NCBI GenBank assembly: GCA_028284675.1
Contig: JANQRI010000041.1
Location: 53,848-117,847 of the forward strand
Origin: Gammaproteobacteria bacterium
GTDB lineage: Bacteria > Pseudomonadota > Gammaproteobacteria > HTCC5015
DNA length: 64,000 nt
Reading direction: 5' to 3'
Each line of letters begins with the position of its first letter. The stretch's first letter is position 1. The notes under the pieces were generated by a model that did not search any database, was not told where the DNA came from, and saw nothing but the letters and a program-made list of their open reading frames with translations. The translations under genes were made by a program, and so were the position numbers. Shown here one piece after another: positions 1-7,871 of the stretch.

Positions 1-567
1 GCCGGCAAGTGCCAGGAAAAAACCGACCGGAGCAAAATCAAAAATAGCGAACGGTTCTCCACTGATTTGCTGGCGGTAACTGGCAATAATAATATTGGGA
101 GGTGTGCCCATAAGAGTCATTAAGCCACCGAGGATGGTGCCGAAGGATAGAGGCATTAATATGGCTGCAGGTGGTATTTTATTTTCAGACGTAGATCTGA
201 GCGCCAGCGGCATTAACAGGGCGAGTGCGCCTACATTATTCATAAATGCCGAGAGTATTGCCGCGACCCCAACCAACAGGCTGGTGTACAGTAAAGTATT
301 ATCGGTGGTTTTAACGAGATAGCTTGCAAAATGATCCAGTATGCCGGAGTTTTGCAGGGCTTTGCTGATGATTAGTACCGCGGCTACAGTAATCACTGCC
401 GGATGCCCGAGTCCGCTGAAGGTTTGTTGTGCGGGAACAATGCCAAGTAAACTGGCGGCTAATAATGCGAGCACTGCGACGACATCATAACGCCATCGTC
501 CCCAGATAAAGAAAATCAAAGTCAGTCCAAGGATAATGAAGAGTTGAGTGCTGGCTGCAATATTCAA
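1..567 (-). CDS. SLC13/DASS-like anion permease, N-terminal part (cut by window edge)
   Basis: Integral inner-membrane transporter of the SLC13/CitMHS-like anion permease group; only the first 189 codons are inside the window and the frame is open to base 1. The translation is almost wholly hydrophobic. It contains two signatures typical of the family, SAFMNNVGALALLMP and a later GTPPNII segment, which correspond to the substrate/ion-binding hairpins. No ATG is available: the reading frame has a stop a few codons upstream, and TTG at 567 is the only reasonable start. The substrate (sulfate, dicarboxylate or other anion) cannot be told from this part. Longer relatives carry TrkA_C regulatory domains, but that region would lie outside the window. 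Confidence 0.8.
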   Translation of the reverse strand, partial: MNIAASTQLFIILGLTLIFFIWGRWRYDVVAVLALLAASLLGIVPAQQTFSGLGHPAVITVAAVLIISKALQNSGILDHFASYLVKTTDNTLLYTSLLVGVAAILSAFMNNVGALALLMPLALRSTSENKIPPAAILMPLSFGTILGGLMTLMGTPPNIIIASYRQQISGEPFAIFDFAPVGFFLALAG

Positions 568-757
568 TGTTTTTGTGTAACCCGGTTTTTATATTGATAA
601 GTATGCCGTTATCGCCCGGGGCAGCTGTTCAAGATCTCATTCCAGGGTGCATTTGGCAAACATTACAGCCTGTAGTGATTGCAGGCCGGATAGTTTTTTA
701 GCAATGATCAACTAATCCAGTTTGTGTAAAAATTAACAAGTGTCGCCAAGACCAGGC

Positions 758-778
758 AAAAAACGCTCAATGAAGCGC
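758..778 (-). terminator. Candidate Rho-independent terminator after slp
   Basis: On the minus strand a short CGCTT/GAGCG stem with a 4-base loop is followed directly by six T residues. It lies about 50 bases past the stop codon of the Slp-like gene. The stem is only five pairs including one G-U, so strength is uncertain. No gene is seen between 568 and 829. Confidence 0.45.
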
Positions 779-829
779 AGTGTACATTAAGATTATACTT
801 TTGGCACTTTGCTTTTTTTAAGGTTGGCC

Positions 830-1462
830 TCAGTGATAGTGCCGGATTCCAAAATGGAAACCACCATAATAAGGGCGGCCATAACGGTAATAGCCACGGT
901 GATGAAAGTACGGGTAGTAATGTCTGTGACGCAGGTAATAGCCTCGGTGATAATATGGATAACCGGGGTGATAATATTTGCGGTACCCATAGTTTTTTTC
1001 GTAGCTGTTCCAGGTGTAATGGTTCTGTGCATTGACGACCGGTAAAGCCTGTTCTGTTTGTTTATTAATTTTTCTTGTTTCAATATTGTTTAAAATACCG
1101 GAAATGGTTATATGTCGACCACGATAAAAATATTTTGCATCATAAGGGCTTGGGATTTTGGCTATAAAGCGTCCATCAGACTCCCGGCCTGATAGTGGTT
1201 TGCCTTTATTGTCCAAAGGGCGTTGCAGGATTTCGATGTAGAGCCCGCCTTCATGTTGTTGGGTGTTGAGGATGCTTCCACCCCAGCGTATCTGGCCACC
1301 GAGGAATTTTTGCGGATCACCTGTTACTTCGGCCAGTTGAATATCATTGCCCGGCGGCTGGGAAACTGTGTCTGGGATGGGTCTGACAGCGGTCGTCGAG
1401 CAGCCCGCCAATAGAATTGCCGTTAGTAGTATCAAATGCAATCGTCGGGTGCCTGTGGCCAA
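830..1462 (-). CDS. slp: Slp family outer-membrane lipoprotein
   Basis: Predicted outer-membrane lipoprotein of the Slp (starvation-inducible lipoprotein) family, 210 aa. The N-terminus is a lipoprotein signal ending in LLAGC, so Cys21 would be lipidated. The Slp core (about residues 30-150) has the family pattern of a small beta-rich domain with VTGDPQKFLGGQIRWGG. The last 55 residues are an unusual tail dominated by Tyr, His and Arg, which is not part of the classical E. coli Slp. The start is TTG with GAGGAAAG about six bases upstream; no better-placed ATG exists. It stands alone, transcribed toward the permease. Role in envelope stability is inferred from family only. The His/Tyr tail might bind metal or cell wall, which is speculation. 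Confidence 0.8.
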   Translation of the reverse strand: MATGTRRLHLILLTAILLAGCSTTAVRPIPDTVSQPPGNDIQLAEVTGDPQKFLGGQIRWGGSILNTQQHEGGLYIEILQRPLDNKGKPLSGRESDGRFIAKIPSPYDAKYFYRGRHITISGILNNIETRKINKQTEQALPVVNAQNHYTWNSYEKNYGYRKYYHPGYPYYHRGYYLRHRHYYPYFHHRGYYRYGRPYYGGFHFGIRHYH

Positions 1463-1628
1463 CTTCTTTCCTCTGCAAATTTTGCGAATGAAATGGTAAG
1501 TGAAGACCGCTGTTTTTACTGTATTGTATTAGGATACGCCAGTTATGGACTCTTGGATCTAATCAAAGTTCAATTGGGTGCCCGGACTGTTGCTGCACAT
1601 GGCAGCAAGTCCCGTATATGCCGGTTTG

Positions 1629-2264
1629 TTAACTTTGCTCAGGCTGTACGACCGGCAGTATTTCAATAATGTCGGAGAGGCGGCAGGCAATATCATAAAG
1701 CTCGAAATAGATTTCGCTGACTTCCCGGCGCGCAATTGCTTTATGGGTTGTGCCGATACCGGTTTTCCATGACGCAATACTCGAAGCATTTGGTTTGGTT
1801 TGAGCAGGTGCGGATGCCAGAAAATTTATTTTCAGGCTGCGGTCCATAAGTGTGTTTTCGTCAATCTGAATATTTTCCAGAATCGCATCACGCAGGTTTG
1901 CGCCGCGCAAATCTGTATTTTTCAGAATGGCACCTTTGAGGTTTGCACCTCTTAAATCAGCCTTGCGCAGGTCTGAGCCGGAGAGATTGGCGCCGCTGAG
2001 GTTTGCCTGACCGAAATCGGCTTCAACCAATGTGGCATTACTGATATCGGTGTTAGTCAGATTGGCCCGACCGAATACCGCTGAAGACAGATCCTGCCCT
2101 GAAAAATTTGTGCCGCAGAGATTTCGGCCTGCATAAATTTTCGGAAAACTGACCGTCGCATCGATATCTCCCGGGCTGATGTAATCTATTTCTGCCGGTT
2201 CGGTTGAGTTAGAATCAGTCTCAGATACAGGTCCTTTTATTGGCTTTTTAAACAATGTTGACAT
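1629..2264 (-). CDS. Pentapeptide-repeat protein
   Basis: 211 aa protein with a central right-handed beta-helix made of pentapeptide repeats of the A(D/N)LXX type, roughly residues 48-125 (for example AVFGRANLTNTDISNATL, then ADLRGANLKGAILKNTDLRG). The N-terminal 45 residues are polar and low in complexity, and the C-terminal 70 residues are predicted mixed/helical without a recognised domain. There is no signal peptide. Pentapeptide proteins can be gyrase-protecting DNA mimics (Qnr, MfpA) or structural scaffolds. This one has too few coils for a Qnr-like dimer, so the function is open. The ATG at 2264 has no strong Shine-Dalgarno sequence. Confidence 0.75.
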   Translation of the reverse strand: MSTLFKKPIKGPVSETDSNSTEPAEIDYISPGDIDATVSFPKIYAGRNLCGTNFSGQDLSSAVFGRANLTNTDISNATLVEADFGQANLSGANLSGSDLRKADLRGANLKGAILKNTDLRGANLRDAILENIQIDENTLMDRSLKINFLASAPAQTKPNASSIASWKTGIGTTHKAIARREVSEIYFELYDIACRLSDIIEILPVVQPEQS

Positions 2265-2404
2265 TTCAGGCTCTCAATTTAAAGGCAATTTGCTATACAT
2301 TTGCAGCGGAGTATAGCCGGCTAAAAGCAGCCCGGAAATTGAACGTTCGGTGTATATAACTTTTGGGTATGTGCCAACGTTAACGCGTTGGATTGAGCCT
2401 GTTA

Positions 2405-2887
2405 TTACTGGGTTTCACCGGTGCCTGCCGGGGTGTCAGCCGAATAAACGTTACCGCTCTCAGTCCACTTTTTGCTGGTGTCTTTATTTGGCGCAAGGTT
2501 TCTGCGTTCTGGATAAAGCTTTACGGTCAGCATTGCCGATGCATTGACAAAGCTTTCTTTAGGGTTTTTTTTACAATAGCTGTCCAGCCAGCGGCGAACC
2601 TGTTTGTAATTGCGTTCTCCGAGTATGTCGTAAGTATTCGAGACGATTACATTGAATGCTGACAGATACCCCATCAGCCATTGTTTATATACCTGATATG
2701 CCTGTCCTTTGACAGCACGTGCCCTGGTGTAATCAGCGCAATTATTTTCTCCGCTACCGAAGACAACAAATTCACCATCAACATCTTTGGCGATCACGGG
2801 CATGCTAAAAGCAAATATGCCTGCAATCAAGCTTATGCTTAAGGCTTGTCTAAAGAAGGGGAAGATAAAAAATTTCACGATACTCAT
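2405..2887 (-). CDS. Small exported protein, HdeA/Rap1a-like pattern
   Basis: 160 aa protein with an N-terminal hydrophobic signal sequence (about residues 5-33, cleavage likely after VIAKD or just before). The mature part has two cysteines, Cys50 and Cys105, flanking a WLMGYLSAFN segment. Small periplasmic proteins of the HdeA and Rap1a/Tai type share this layout, with one disulfide bridging a helical bundle. The family assignment is therefore suggestive only. The protein is probably periplasmic. The C-terminal 30 residues are polar and look disordered. It is transcribed on the same strand as its neighbours but is separated by 129 bases from the AlkB-like gene, so operon membership is uncertain. 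Confidence 0.6.
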   Translation of the reverse strand: MSIVKFFIFPFFRQALSISLIAGIFAFSMPVIAKDVDGEFVVFGSGENNCADYTRARAVKGQAYQVYKQWLMGYLSAFNVIVSNTYDILGERNYKQVRRWLDSYCKKNPKESFVNASAMLTVKLYPERRNLAPNKDTSKKWTESGNVYSADTPAGTGETQ

Positions 2888-3016
2888 CTTTTTTTATCTG
2901 CAGCTAGGAGTTACTCCGGCTAAGGGTGCTCTCGATGATACTGGCGGCGGTGCCCGGGGAACCTTTAATGACTATATTTGAATACGATTAAATCGATTCG
3001 TTTTCGTTTGAGGCCT

Positions 3017-3613
3017 TTATATATGAATAAAGCGAAAAGTAATGTTGATTCTTGCTGTGATAACTTTAGAGGTTTTAGGGAGTTGATGTTGCCAGAAATG
3101 TTGGGTTGCTCCACGCATAACCAGAACACTGCCGCTATCCAGCAGCAACTTGTGGGGTTTTAGATGTTTGTTATTGCGGTGACGGAATTTTAACTGGCGT
3201 TGTGCGCCGAGACTCACTGATGCAATAACCGGATTGTGTCCCAGTGCTTTTTCATCGTCGCTATGCCAGGACATGCTGTCTGTACCATCACGATAAAGGT
3301 TAAGCAATGCGCCGTTAAAAGGTGTACCGCATAAAAGCTCCATCGCATTTTTAAGGTTGACAAGTTCAGGTATCCAGTGGTTATGCGGCGTGGTTCCGCC
3401 GGAATAACGATATTCAATATCCGGGTCGGCATACCACGCAATCAACCTTGGCATTAATTTGCGCTGTCCGAATATGGTCAGTTCCCGTTGGGTCCACTCA
3501 ACTGTAGAGTGTAGTTTTTGAAAGAGTTGGTTGCTTTTGTCTTTATCCAGAAAGTCTGGATAATAAACAATATCTGCATCAGGTAGATTGATTTTACAGG
3601 ACCGCGGGTTCAT
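3017..3613 (-). CDS. AlkB-like Fe(II)/2-oxoglutarate dioxygenase
   Basis: 198 aa enzyme of the AlkB superfamily, similar to the ALKBH2/3 type, which removes alkyl groups from damaged bases (1-meA, 3-meC) by oxidative demethylation. The iron ligands are visible: His117 and Asp119 in SMSWHSDDE and His176 in QHFWQHQLPK. The 2-oxoglutarate-binding arginines are in the terminal RINITFRF motif (Arg188 and Arg194). Full length for the family. The ATG at 3613 is clear. It lies 15 bases downstream of the coiled-coil membrane protein gene on the same strand, so the two may be cotranscribed, although no functional link is evident. No Ada box was noticed. Confidence 0.85.
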   Translation of the reverse strand: MNPRSCKINLPDADIVYYPDFLDKDKSNQLFQKLHSTVEWTQRELTIFGQRKLMPRLIAWYADPDIEYRYSGGTTPHNHWIPELVNLKNAMELLCGTPFNGALLNLYRDGTDSMSWHSDDEKALGHNPVIASVSLGAQRQLKFRHRNNKHLKPHKLLLDSGSVLVMRGATQHFWQHQLPKTSKVITARINITFRFIHI

Positions 3614-3628
3614 GGCGGTTCGGATGGG

Positions 3629-4123
3629 TTAGTCGCGTGGTCGCTCGCGGCGCTCCTGGAAAATTTTAATATCAAAATACCAGCCGAGAAAACCGAATAT
3701 TGCCATCACCATTGCAACAGTTAATACGATTAATGTGATTCCCACAGTGATTTTAACGTTGCTAATCAGGCTGTTTTTTTCTGCCTGCACGGCGTCAAGG
3801 TCGCCAACACGCTGTTCGATTTGCTGATCCAGTGCGGCAGACTCTATTTTGAGCTGCTCCAGTTGGGTTTCGGAATACTGAATCGAATTACCTCGATTGC
3901 GGTTATTTGAAGACTCAATGGCGTTTTCCAGGGAGCCGTATTGCTGGTTCAGGCTGCGGATATCAAGGTCGATAATGATTTGCTGCTCGAATATCTCTAC
4001 TGCATAAGGTTCGAGCTTGGTTAGGTGTGTCCAACTTAAATACGGTGTAAGCAGTGTAAGCAATGTCCCGAACAATGCGAGGCTTTTGTAGACGATTCCG
4101 GAAGCTAATGAGTTATCAGTCAT
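3629..4123 (-). CDS. Two-TM membrane protein with coiled coil
   Basis: 164 aa protein of unknown function. A first hydrophobic segment lies at about residues 12-32 and a second at about 125-150. Between them is a polar, heptad-like stretch rich in Gln, Glu, Leu and Ile (about 55-120) that should form a coiled coil, probably in the periplasm if both ends are cytoplasmic. The C-terminus is basic with RRERPRD. No enzymatic motif is seen. The stop codon is 15 bases before the AlkB-like start, so a two-gene transcript is possible. I do not recognise the family. Confidence 0.6.
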   Translation of the reverse strand: MTDNSLASGIVYKSLALFGTLLTLLTPYLSWTHLTKLEPYAVEIFEQQIIIDLDIRSLNQQYGSLENAIESSNNRNRGNSIQYSETQLEQLKIESAALDQQIEQRVGDLDAVQAEKNSLISNVKITVGITLIVLTVAMVMAIFGFLGWYFDIKIFQERRERPRD

Positions 4124-4256
4124 ACAGGCTATTATTTAATATTAATCTTAGATGGAAGTTTCATGTTTTGCCCGGCAGCTGTCAATCATTTCTGTGTCGT
4201 TGCGTTGCTTGGCTGTACTGAGTACTGTCCTGTTTAGCGCACCTCGCGGGATATTA

Positions 4257-5156
4257 TCAGACAGGTGCTAGTATTTTAGTCCCCTCCAGGCGTTGTAGAA
4301 ACCACGATAGTGCTTTGCCGGTATTGTCTTTGCGCCAGACTATATGCAGTGGTGCAGGCGGTTTTGGTTTGGCGATATTCAGTGCGACCAGCCGCCGGTT
4401 CCGCAGATAGGGTTGTGCCAGATGTTCAGGTACAAATCCGACTCCGAGTCCCGTTGCCTGCGCGTCCAGTTTGGTCTGCAGGTTGGCGACGGTAATTCGT
4501 GGCTGGTCGTCCAGCAGGCCTGAACTTAAAGGCGGTATATTGCGTGAGGAGTCGGCTGCAACGATCGCCGGGTACTGTTTAATTTGCGCAGGTGTAACTG
4601 GCTCCGGGCAGCTGCATAAAGGATGGCCGGGGGAGACTGCGAAAATGAATTTGATTTCACCCAGCGGCATGACTTTGTATCCCGTCGTATTTGGCAGATT
4701 CGCGGCTCCAATTGCAAGATCGGCTCTATCACAGAGTAGCGCGTCCAGTGTGCCGCCCAATACCTCCTCAAGTAATTCGATTTCCGGGGCTGGTTGCAGC
4801 TCACAAAACGTTTTGATAAGTGGAAGCAGATTTTTGATCGGTACTATCGTATCCACTGCGATACGTAATCTGGCTTCCCAGCCGGAAGCCACCCGGCGGG
4901 CGGCAATTGTTAGTGCGCTAACGGCTTGCAGTATTTGTTGGCCTTGTTGCAAAACGAGTTGGCCGGCGGGTGTCAGTTCAGCGCGATGACCGCTACGATT
5001 AAAGAGTGCCGCCCCCAAATCCTGTTCCAGCTTTTGAATGGTGTATGACACCGCAGAGGGCACTTTATGCATTTCTTCAGCAGCCGCGGCAAAACTGCCT
5101 TTGTGGTCGATACTGGCCAGGGTTTGCAGCGCTTCCAGGGTAATGGGTGAAGGCAT
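4257..5156 (-). CDS. LysR family transcriptional regulator
   Basis: LysR-type regulator, 299 aa from the ATG at 5156 (a TTG four codons upstream is possible). The N-terminal winged helix-turn-helix is visible at about residues 1-60, including SFAAAAEEMHKVPSAVSYTI and the TPAG motif that starts the linker helix. The rest is the periplasmic-binding-protein-like effector domain. It is divergent from the pirin and RutE-like genes, with 110 bases between the two starts, which is the usual LysR arrangement for control of the divergent genes and of itself. The effector ligand is unknown. An inverted repeat in the shared promoter (5176-5197) is a likely binding site. Confidence 0.9.
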   Translation of the reverse strand: MPSPITLEALQTLASIDHKGSFAAAAEEMHKVPSAVSYTIQKLEQDLGAALFNRSGHRAELTPAGQLVLQQGQQILQAVSALTIAARRVASGWEARLRIAVDTIVPIKNLLPLIKTFCELQPAPEIELLEEVLGGTLDALLCDRADLAIGAANLPNTTGYKVMPLGEIKFIFAVSPGHPLCSCPEPVTPAQIKQYPAIVAADSSRNIPPLSSGLLDDQPRITVANLQTKLDAQATGLGVGFVPEHLAQPYLRNRRLVALNIAKPKPPAPLHIVWRKDNTGKALSWFLQRLEGTKILAPV

Positions 5157-5175
5157 CTGAAAGATCAAAATATTT

Positions 5176-5197
5176 GAATAATATTATGAAATTATTC
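5176..5197. promoter_or_regulatory. Candidate LysR operator between lysR and pirin gene
   Basis: An inverted repeat GAATAAT - 8 bases - ATTATTC lies in the 110-base divergent region. It fits the interrupted dyad (T-N11-A type) expected for LysR regulators and sits 20 bases upstream of the lysR start. A TATATT hexamer at 5201-5206 could serve as the pirin -10, but no good -35 is seen. Confidence 0.5.
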
Positions 5198-5266
5198 TGT
5201 TATATTTTAGAAAAATCAAGTGTTAATATGGAAAAAATGTTCAAAATTAATGAATAAGGAGGCCAA

Positions 5267-5986
5267 ATGATAACGATACGAAATAGTGAAGAGCGTGGTT
5301 ATGCCAATTATGGTTGGCTGGAGAGTCACCACACATTTTCATTTGGCCATTATTATGATCCTGAATTTACCGGTTTTTCCGATTTGCGGGTTATAAACGA
5401 AGACCGGGTGCAGCCCGGCCAGGGCTTTCCGACACACTCACATGGAGATATGGAGATCATCAGCTACGTATTGGCAGGTGCCTTGGAACATAAAGACAGT
5501 ATCGGCAACAGCTCTGTGATACGCGCCGGTGAAGTTCAGCGTATGAGTGCAGGTACCGGTATCACGCATAGCGAGTACAATGCGTCTGATGCTGAAAATG
5601 TACATTTTCTACAGATCTGGATTGTTCCTGACCGGCAGGGTTATAGCCCCGGTTATGAACAAAAGTATTTTGCAAATGAGGATATGTCAGGCAGGCTGCA
5701 TTTATTGGTTTCGCCTGATGGGCGTGACGGTTCGCTTAGCATGCATCAGGATGCTTATCTCTATAAAGCAGTGCTAAAACCGGGCGATAATCTTAATTAT
5801 TTATTCGAAGATGGGCGTGATGGCTATATTCAGCTTATTCGTGGAACAGTTTCGCTTAACGGCAGACAGTTACAGCCTGGTGACGGTGCGGTTCTGCATA
5901 AAGAGTCATCAATAGACCTGAGTGTGACCCAGGATAGCCATGATCAGACCGAAATTTTATTGTTTGATTTACGCAGGCAAAATTAA
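5267..5986 (+). CDS. Pirin family bicupin protein (YhhW-like)
   Basis: 239 aa pirin family protein with two cupin barrels; the E. coli homologue YhhW has quercetin 2,3-dioxygenase activity in vitro. The first cupin carries the metal ligands, seen as His-X-His in FPTHSHGDMEII and His/Glu in GTGITHSEYNAS. The second, C-terminal cupin lacks a ligand set, as is usual. ATG at 5267 has a strong AAGGAGG five bases before it. It is followed 30 bases later by the RutE-like gene, so the two form an operon, and it is divergent from a LysR gene. The physiological substrate is unknown. Redox or electrophile responses are common for such LysR-pirin pairs, but that is inference. Confidence 0.88.
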   Translation: MITIRNSEERGYANYGWLESHHTFSFGHYYDPEFTGFSDLRVINEDRVQPGQGFPTHSHGDMEIISYVLAGALEHKDSIGNSSVIRAGEVQRMSAGTGITHSEYNASDAENVHFLQIWIVPDRQGYSPGYEQKYFANEDMSGRLHLLVSPDGRDGSLSMHQDAYLYKAVLKPGDNLNYLFEDGRDGYIQLIRGTVSLNGRQLQPGDGAVLHKESSIDLSVTQDSHDQTEILLFDLRRQN

Positions 5987-6016
5987 AATAAACTTTGACC
6001 GGATAAGGAGACAATA

Positions 6017-6607
6017 ATGTCAGAATCTATAAATAAAGCTGCATTGGATACCTTATTTCTGGAAGCGCGTACCCATTACCGCTGGCAGGATAAGCAGGTA
6101 GATGATGCAATGCTGAAAGATTTATACGATGTGTTGAAAATGGGACCGACGAGTATGAATGCTTTGCCCGCAAGATTTGTATTCGTAAAATCCGATGCCG
6201 GAAAAGATAAGCTTAAACCTGCGTTGGCAGCCGGTAATATTGATAAGGTCATGGCTGCGCCGGTAACGGTTATCGTTGCATATGACAGCCGTTTTTATGA
6301 ATACCTGCCGGAATTATTTCCGCATATGGATGGTAAGGCAATGTATGAAAATAACCCGGAGCTGGCTGAGTCCACTGCTTTTCGAAATGGCAGCCTGCAG
6401 GGGGCTTATTTGATTCTCGCCGCGCGTGCACTGGGGCTGGATTGCGGTCCGATGTCGGGCTTTGATAATGGTAAAGTTGATGAAGTATTTTTTCCGGACG
6501 GTCGCTGGAAGTCTAATTTTCTGTGTAATTTGGGTTATGGTGATCCCGAAGGCTTATATCCTCGCGGTCCCCGTTTGGGTTTTGAGCAGGCTTGTGTGCT
6601 TGACTGA
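6017..6607 (+). CDS. RutE/HadB-type nitroreductase family protein
   Basis: 196 aa FMN-dependent nitroreductase-family enzyme of the RutE subgroup (3-hydroxypropanoate dehydrogenase / malonic semialdehyde reductase), about the normal length. It shows the subgroup pattern: N-terminal DTLFLEARTHYRWQ, MGPTSMNALPARFVFV and the C-terminal NLGYGDP...PRGPRL. A good AAGGAG precedes the ATG. The other rut genes for pyrimidine degradation are absent here, so a role in uracil breakdown is not supported by context. A general NAD(P)H-dependent reductase working with the adjacent pirin is equally possible. A strong terminator follows. Confidence 0.85.
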   Translation: MSESINKAALDTLFLEARTHYRWQDKQVDDAMLKDLYDVLKMGPTSMNALPARFVFVKSDAGKDKLKPALAAGNIDKVMAAPVTVIVAYDSRFYEYLPELFPHMDGKAMYENNPELAESTAFRNGSLQGAYLILAARALGLDCGPMSGFDNGKVDEVFFPDGRWKSNFLCNLGYGDPEGLYPRGPRLGFEQACVLD

Positions 6608-6640
6608 TGATGGCTATATAAACCCGATTAAATAAAAAGT

Positions 6641-6677
6641 AAGCCCCTGGCACAGTTGTGCTCAGGGGCTTTTTTTA
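6641..6677. terminator. Bidirectional Rho-independent terminator
   Basis: A perfect 8-bp stem AGCCCCTG / CAGGGGCT (6642-6649 and 6663-6670) with a further GCACA/TGTGC inner stem is flanked by A-rich sequence on the left and a T run on the right. It lies between the convergent RutE-like gene and the minus-strand gene ending at 6693, so it can serve both. Confidence 0.85.
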
Positions 6678-6692
6678 TTTGCTTGGCCGGTA

Positions 6693-7637
6693 TCAGCCGT
6701 GATGGTGATGATAATGGCCGACGTGGAAGCTTGCCTGGTAATGGTATGTTGCGTGACCTCCGAACCGTGAACCGCCGGCAACATAAGAGTCGGCTGTGTT
6801 GAGTGCGGCGTCGGCTTTATTCAAATATGTTTTAGCTTCAGCGAATTTATTTTCAGCCTGCAAAGTTTCAGATTTTGCCAAAGCCCGTTCTGCTTTAGCG
6901 ATATTAATATTTGCAAATCCACGATGAAACATGCTGAGCCCCTGAACGTTTTTAAGATCCGCAATGCGATCTTCGATAGAGGCCTGCCTTGTATCAATTT
7001 TGCCTTCAACATGGGCGTAATGACTCTCTGCATTTGTCAGAATATGTTCCGCACGATGCAGATTAGGTTCGACCCGGTTATCCTGTATTCGTAACGCGGC
7101 ATCGGGTCTGGATAGGTCTATTTTTGTGCCCGCCCGAGTGAGTGCAGCCGCTGCAGCGTTCAGTATGGTATCAACACTTGAAACCCTGTTGAGTGCGGCA
7201 GTATTGCCCTGGTAGTCAGTGTTGAATGTTGTTAAGCGTTGGCGTAAACCATCCAGTTGGGCCAGCAGGCTCTGTTGCTGGTCCATCGCAGTTTGTTTTG
7301 CGTTGTTCGAACTATGAGAGTAATTAGGCATCAATAGTGAGCCTTGTGTATACGCGGCCGGTTGTATATAGCTACTGGTATTGATTGTGTAGGGGCCGAT
7401 CGCAGGCGGCAGGCTGGAGTATGAAAACGCATAAGCCTGTGATGTAGGTTGCGGCATATAAAAAAGATTCAGCGGAGGTACATAAGCCTGAAAATTGCTC
7501 TGCGTATACATATACTGATTAACTGCGAATGAGAAGTCCGCTGCAGTGTATGGGTCATATGCAGGCACGGAGTTATTTTGTCCTGCATGATAATTAATCT
7601 GATTGCTGATATTTATATTGATACCATCGTATGGCAT
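6693..7637 (-). CDS. Orphan protein with Tyr/Pro-rich N-terminus and His-rich tail
   Basis: 314 aa protein that I do not recognise. The first 110 residues are rich in Tyr, Pro, Ser, Asn and Gln with no charged clusters and no signal peptide, and look disordered. Residues about 115-290 are predicted helical (LLAQLDGLRQRLTTF, then a run of Ala/Lys/Glu helices such as INIAKAERALAKSETLQ), which resembles a helical-hairpin or TPR-like bundle. The protein ends in a His-rich segment, HVGHYHHHHG, a possible metal site. AGGAG lies eight bases before the ATG, so the gene is very probably translated. It stands alone between a terminator and a 234-base gap. Function unknown; a non-classically secreted protein is one possibility. 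Confidence 0.7.
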   Translation of the reverse strand: MPYDGININISNQINYHAGQNNSVPAYDPYTAADFSFAVNQYMYTQSNFQAYVPPLNLFYMPQPTSQAYAFSYSSLPPAIGPYTINTSSYIQPAAYTQGSLLMPNYSHSSNNAKQTAMDQQQSLLAQLDGLRQRLTTFNTDYQGNTAALNRVSSVDTILNAAAAALTRAGTKIDLSRPDAALRIQDNRVEPNLHRAEHILTNAESHYAHVEGKIDTRQASIEDRIADLKNVQGLSMFHRGFANINIAKAERALAKSETLQAENKFAEAKTYLNKADAALNTADSYVAGGSRFGGHATYHYQASFHVGHYHHHHG

Positions 7638-7841
7638 AGCTGATCTCCTGGCCTGATAATCTGTATGCTGAATTTAACTATAACCGATCAAGAGGCGTTG
7701 GAAAATTACACGGAAGTTATAGTAATGATCAATAGCCGGTAAAAAATACAGCGATAGTAATAGTATTTTGACTATTTGCAATTTTTTGAGTGAGGCTGAT
7801 TTTGAAATTATTACTTTGGAAAAAAACTGACTAAAGTAATA

Positions 7842-7859
7842 ACAGCCGCTGTTGGCTGT
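7842..7859 (-). terminator. Hairpin after HDOD gene, possible terminator
   Basis: ACAGCC / GGCTGT stem with a 6-base loop, 13 bases beyond the HDOD stop on the minus strand, followed by TTATTACTTT. The T tract is interrupted, so termination is only possible. The remaining gap 7638-7841 is AT-rich and shows no convincing gene. Confidence 0.4.
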
Positions 7860-7871
7860 CAAAAAACATGT

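Noticed and set aside
793..1083. 96-codon open frame on the minus strand
   Set aside because: It overlaps the Slp-like gene in another frame, and its Thr/Ile-rich product comes from the His/Tyr tail coding region.
1629..2264. Qnr-type quinolone resistance protein
   Set aside because: Pentapeptide repeats cover only about 75 residues with different flanks; too short for a Qnr helix.
4471..4989. 172-codon open frame on the plus strand
   Set aside because: It lies antisense within the LysR gene, is rich in Ser/Ala in the manner of shadow frames, and has no ribosome-binding site.
7674..7862. 62-codon open frame in the gap before the His-tailed gene
   Set aside because: AT-rich, no ribosome-binding site, and its start overlaps the HDOD terminator hairpin.
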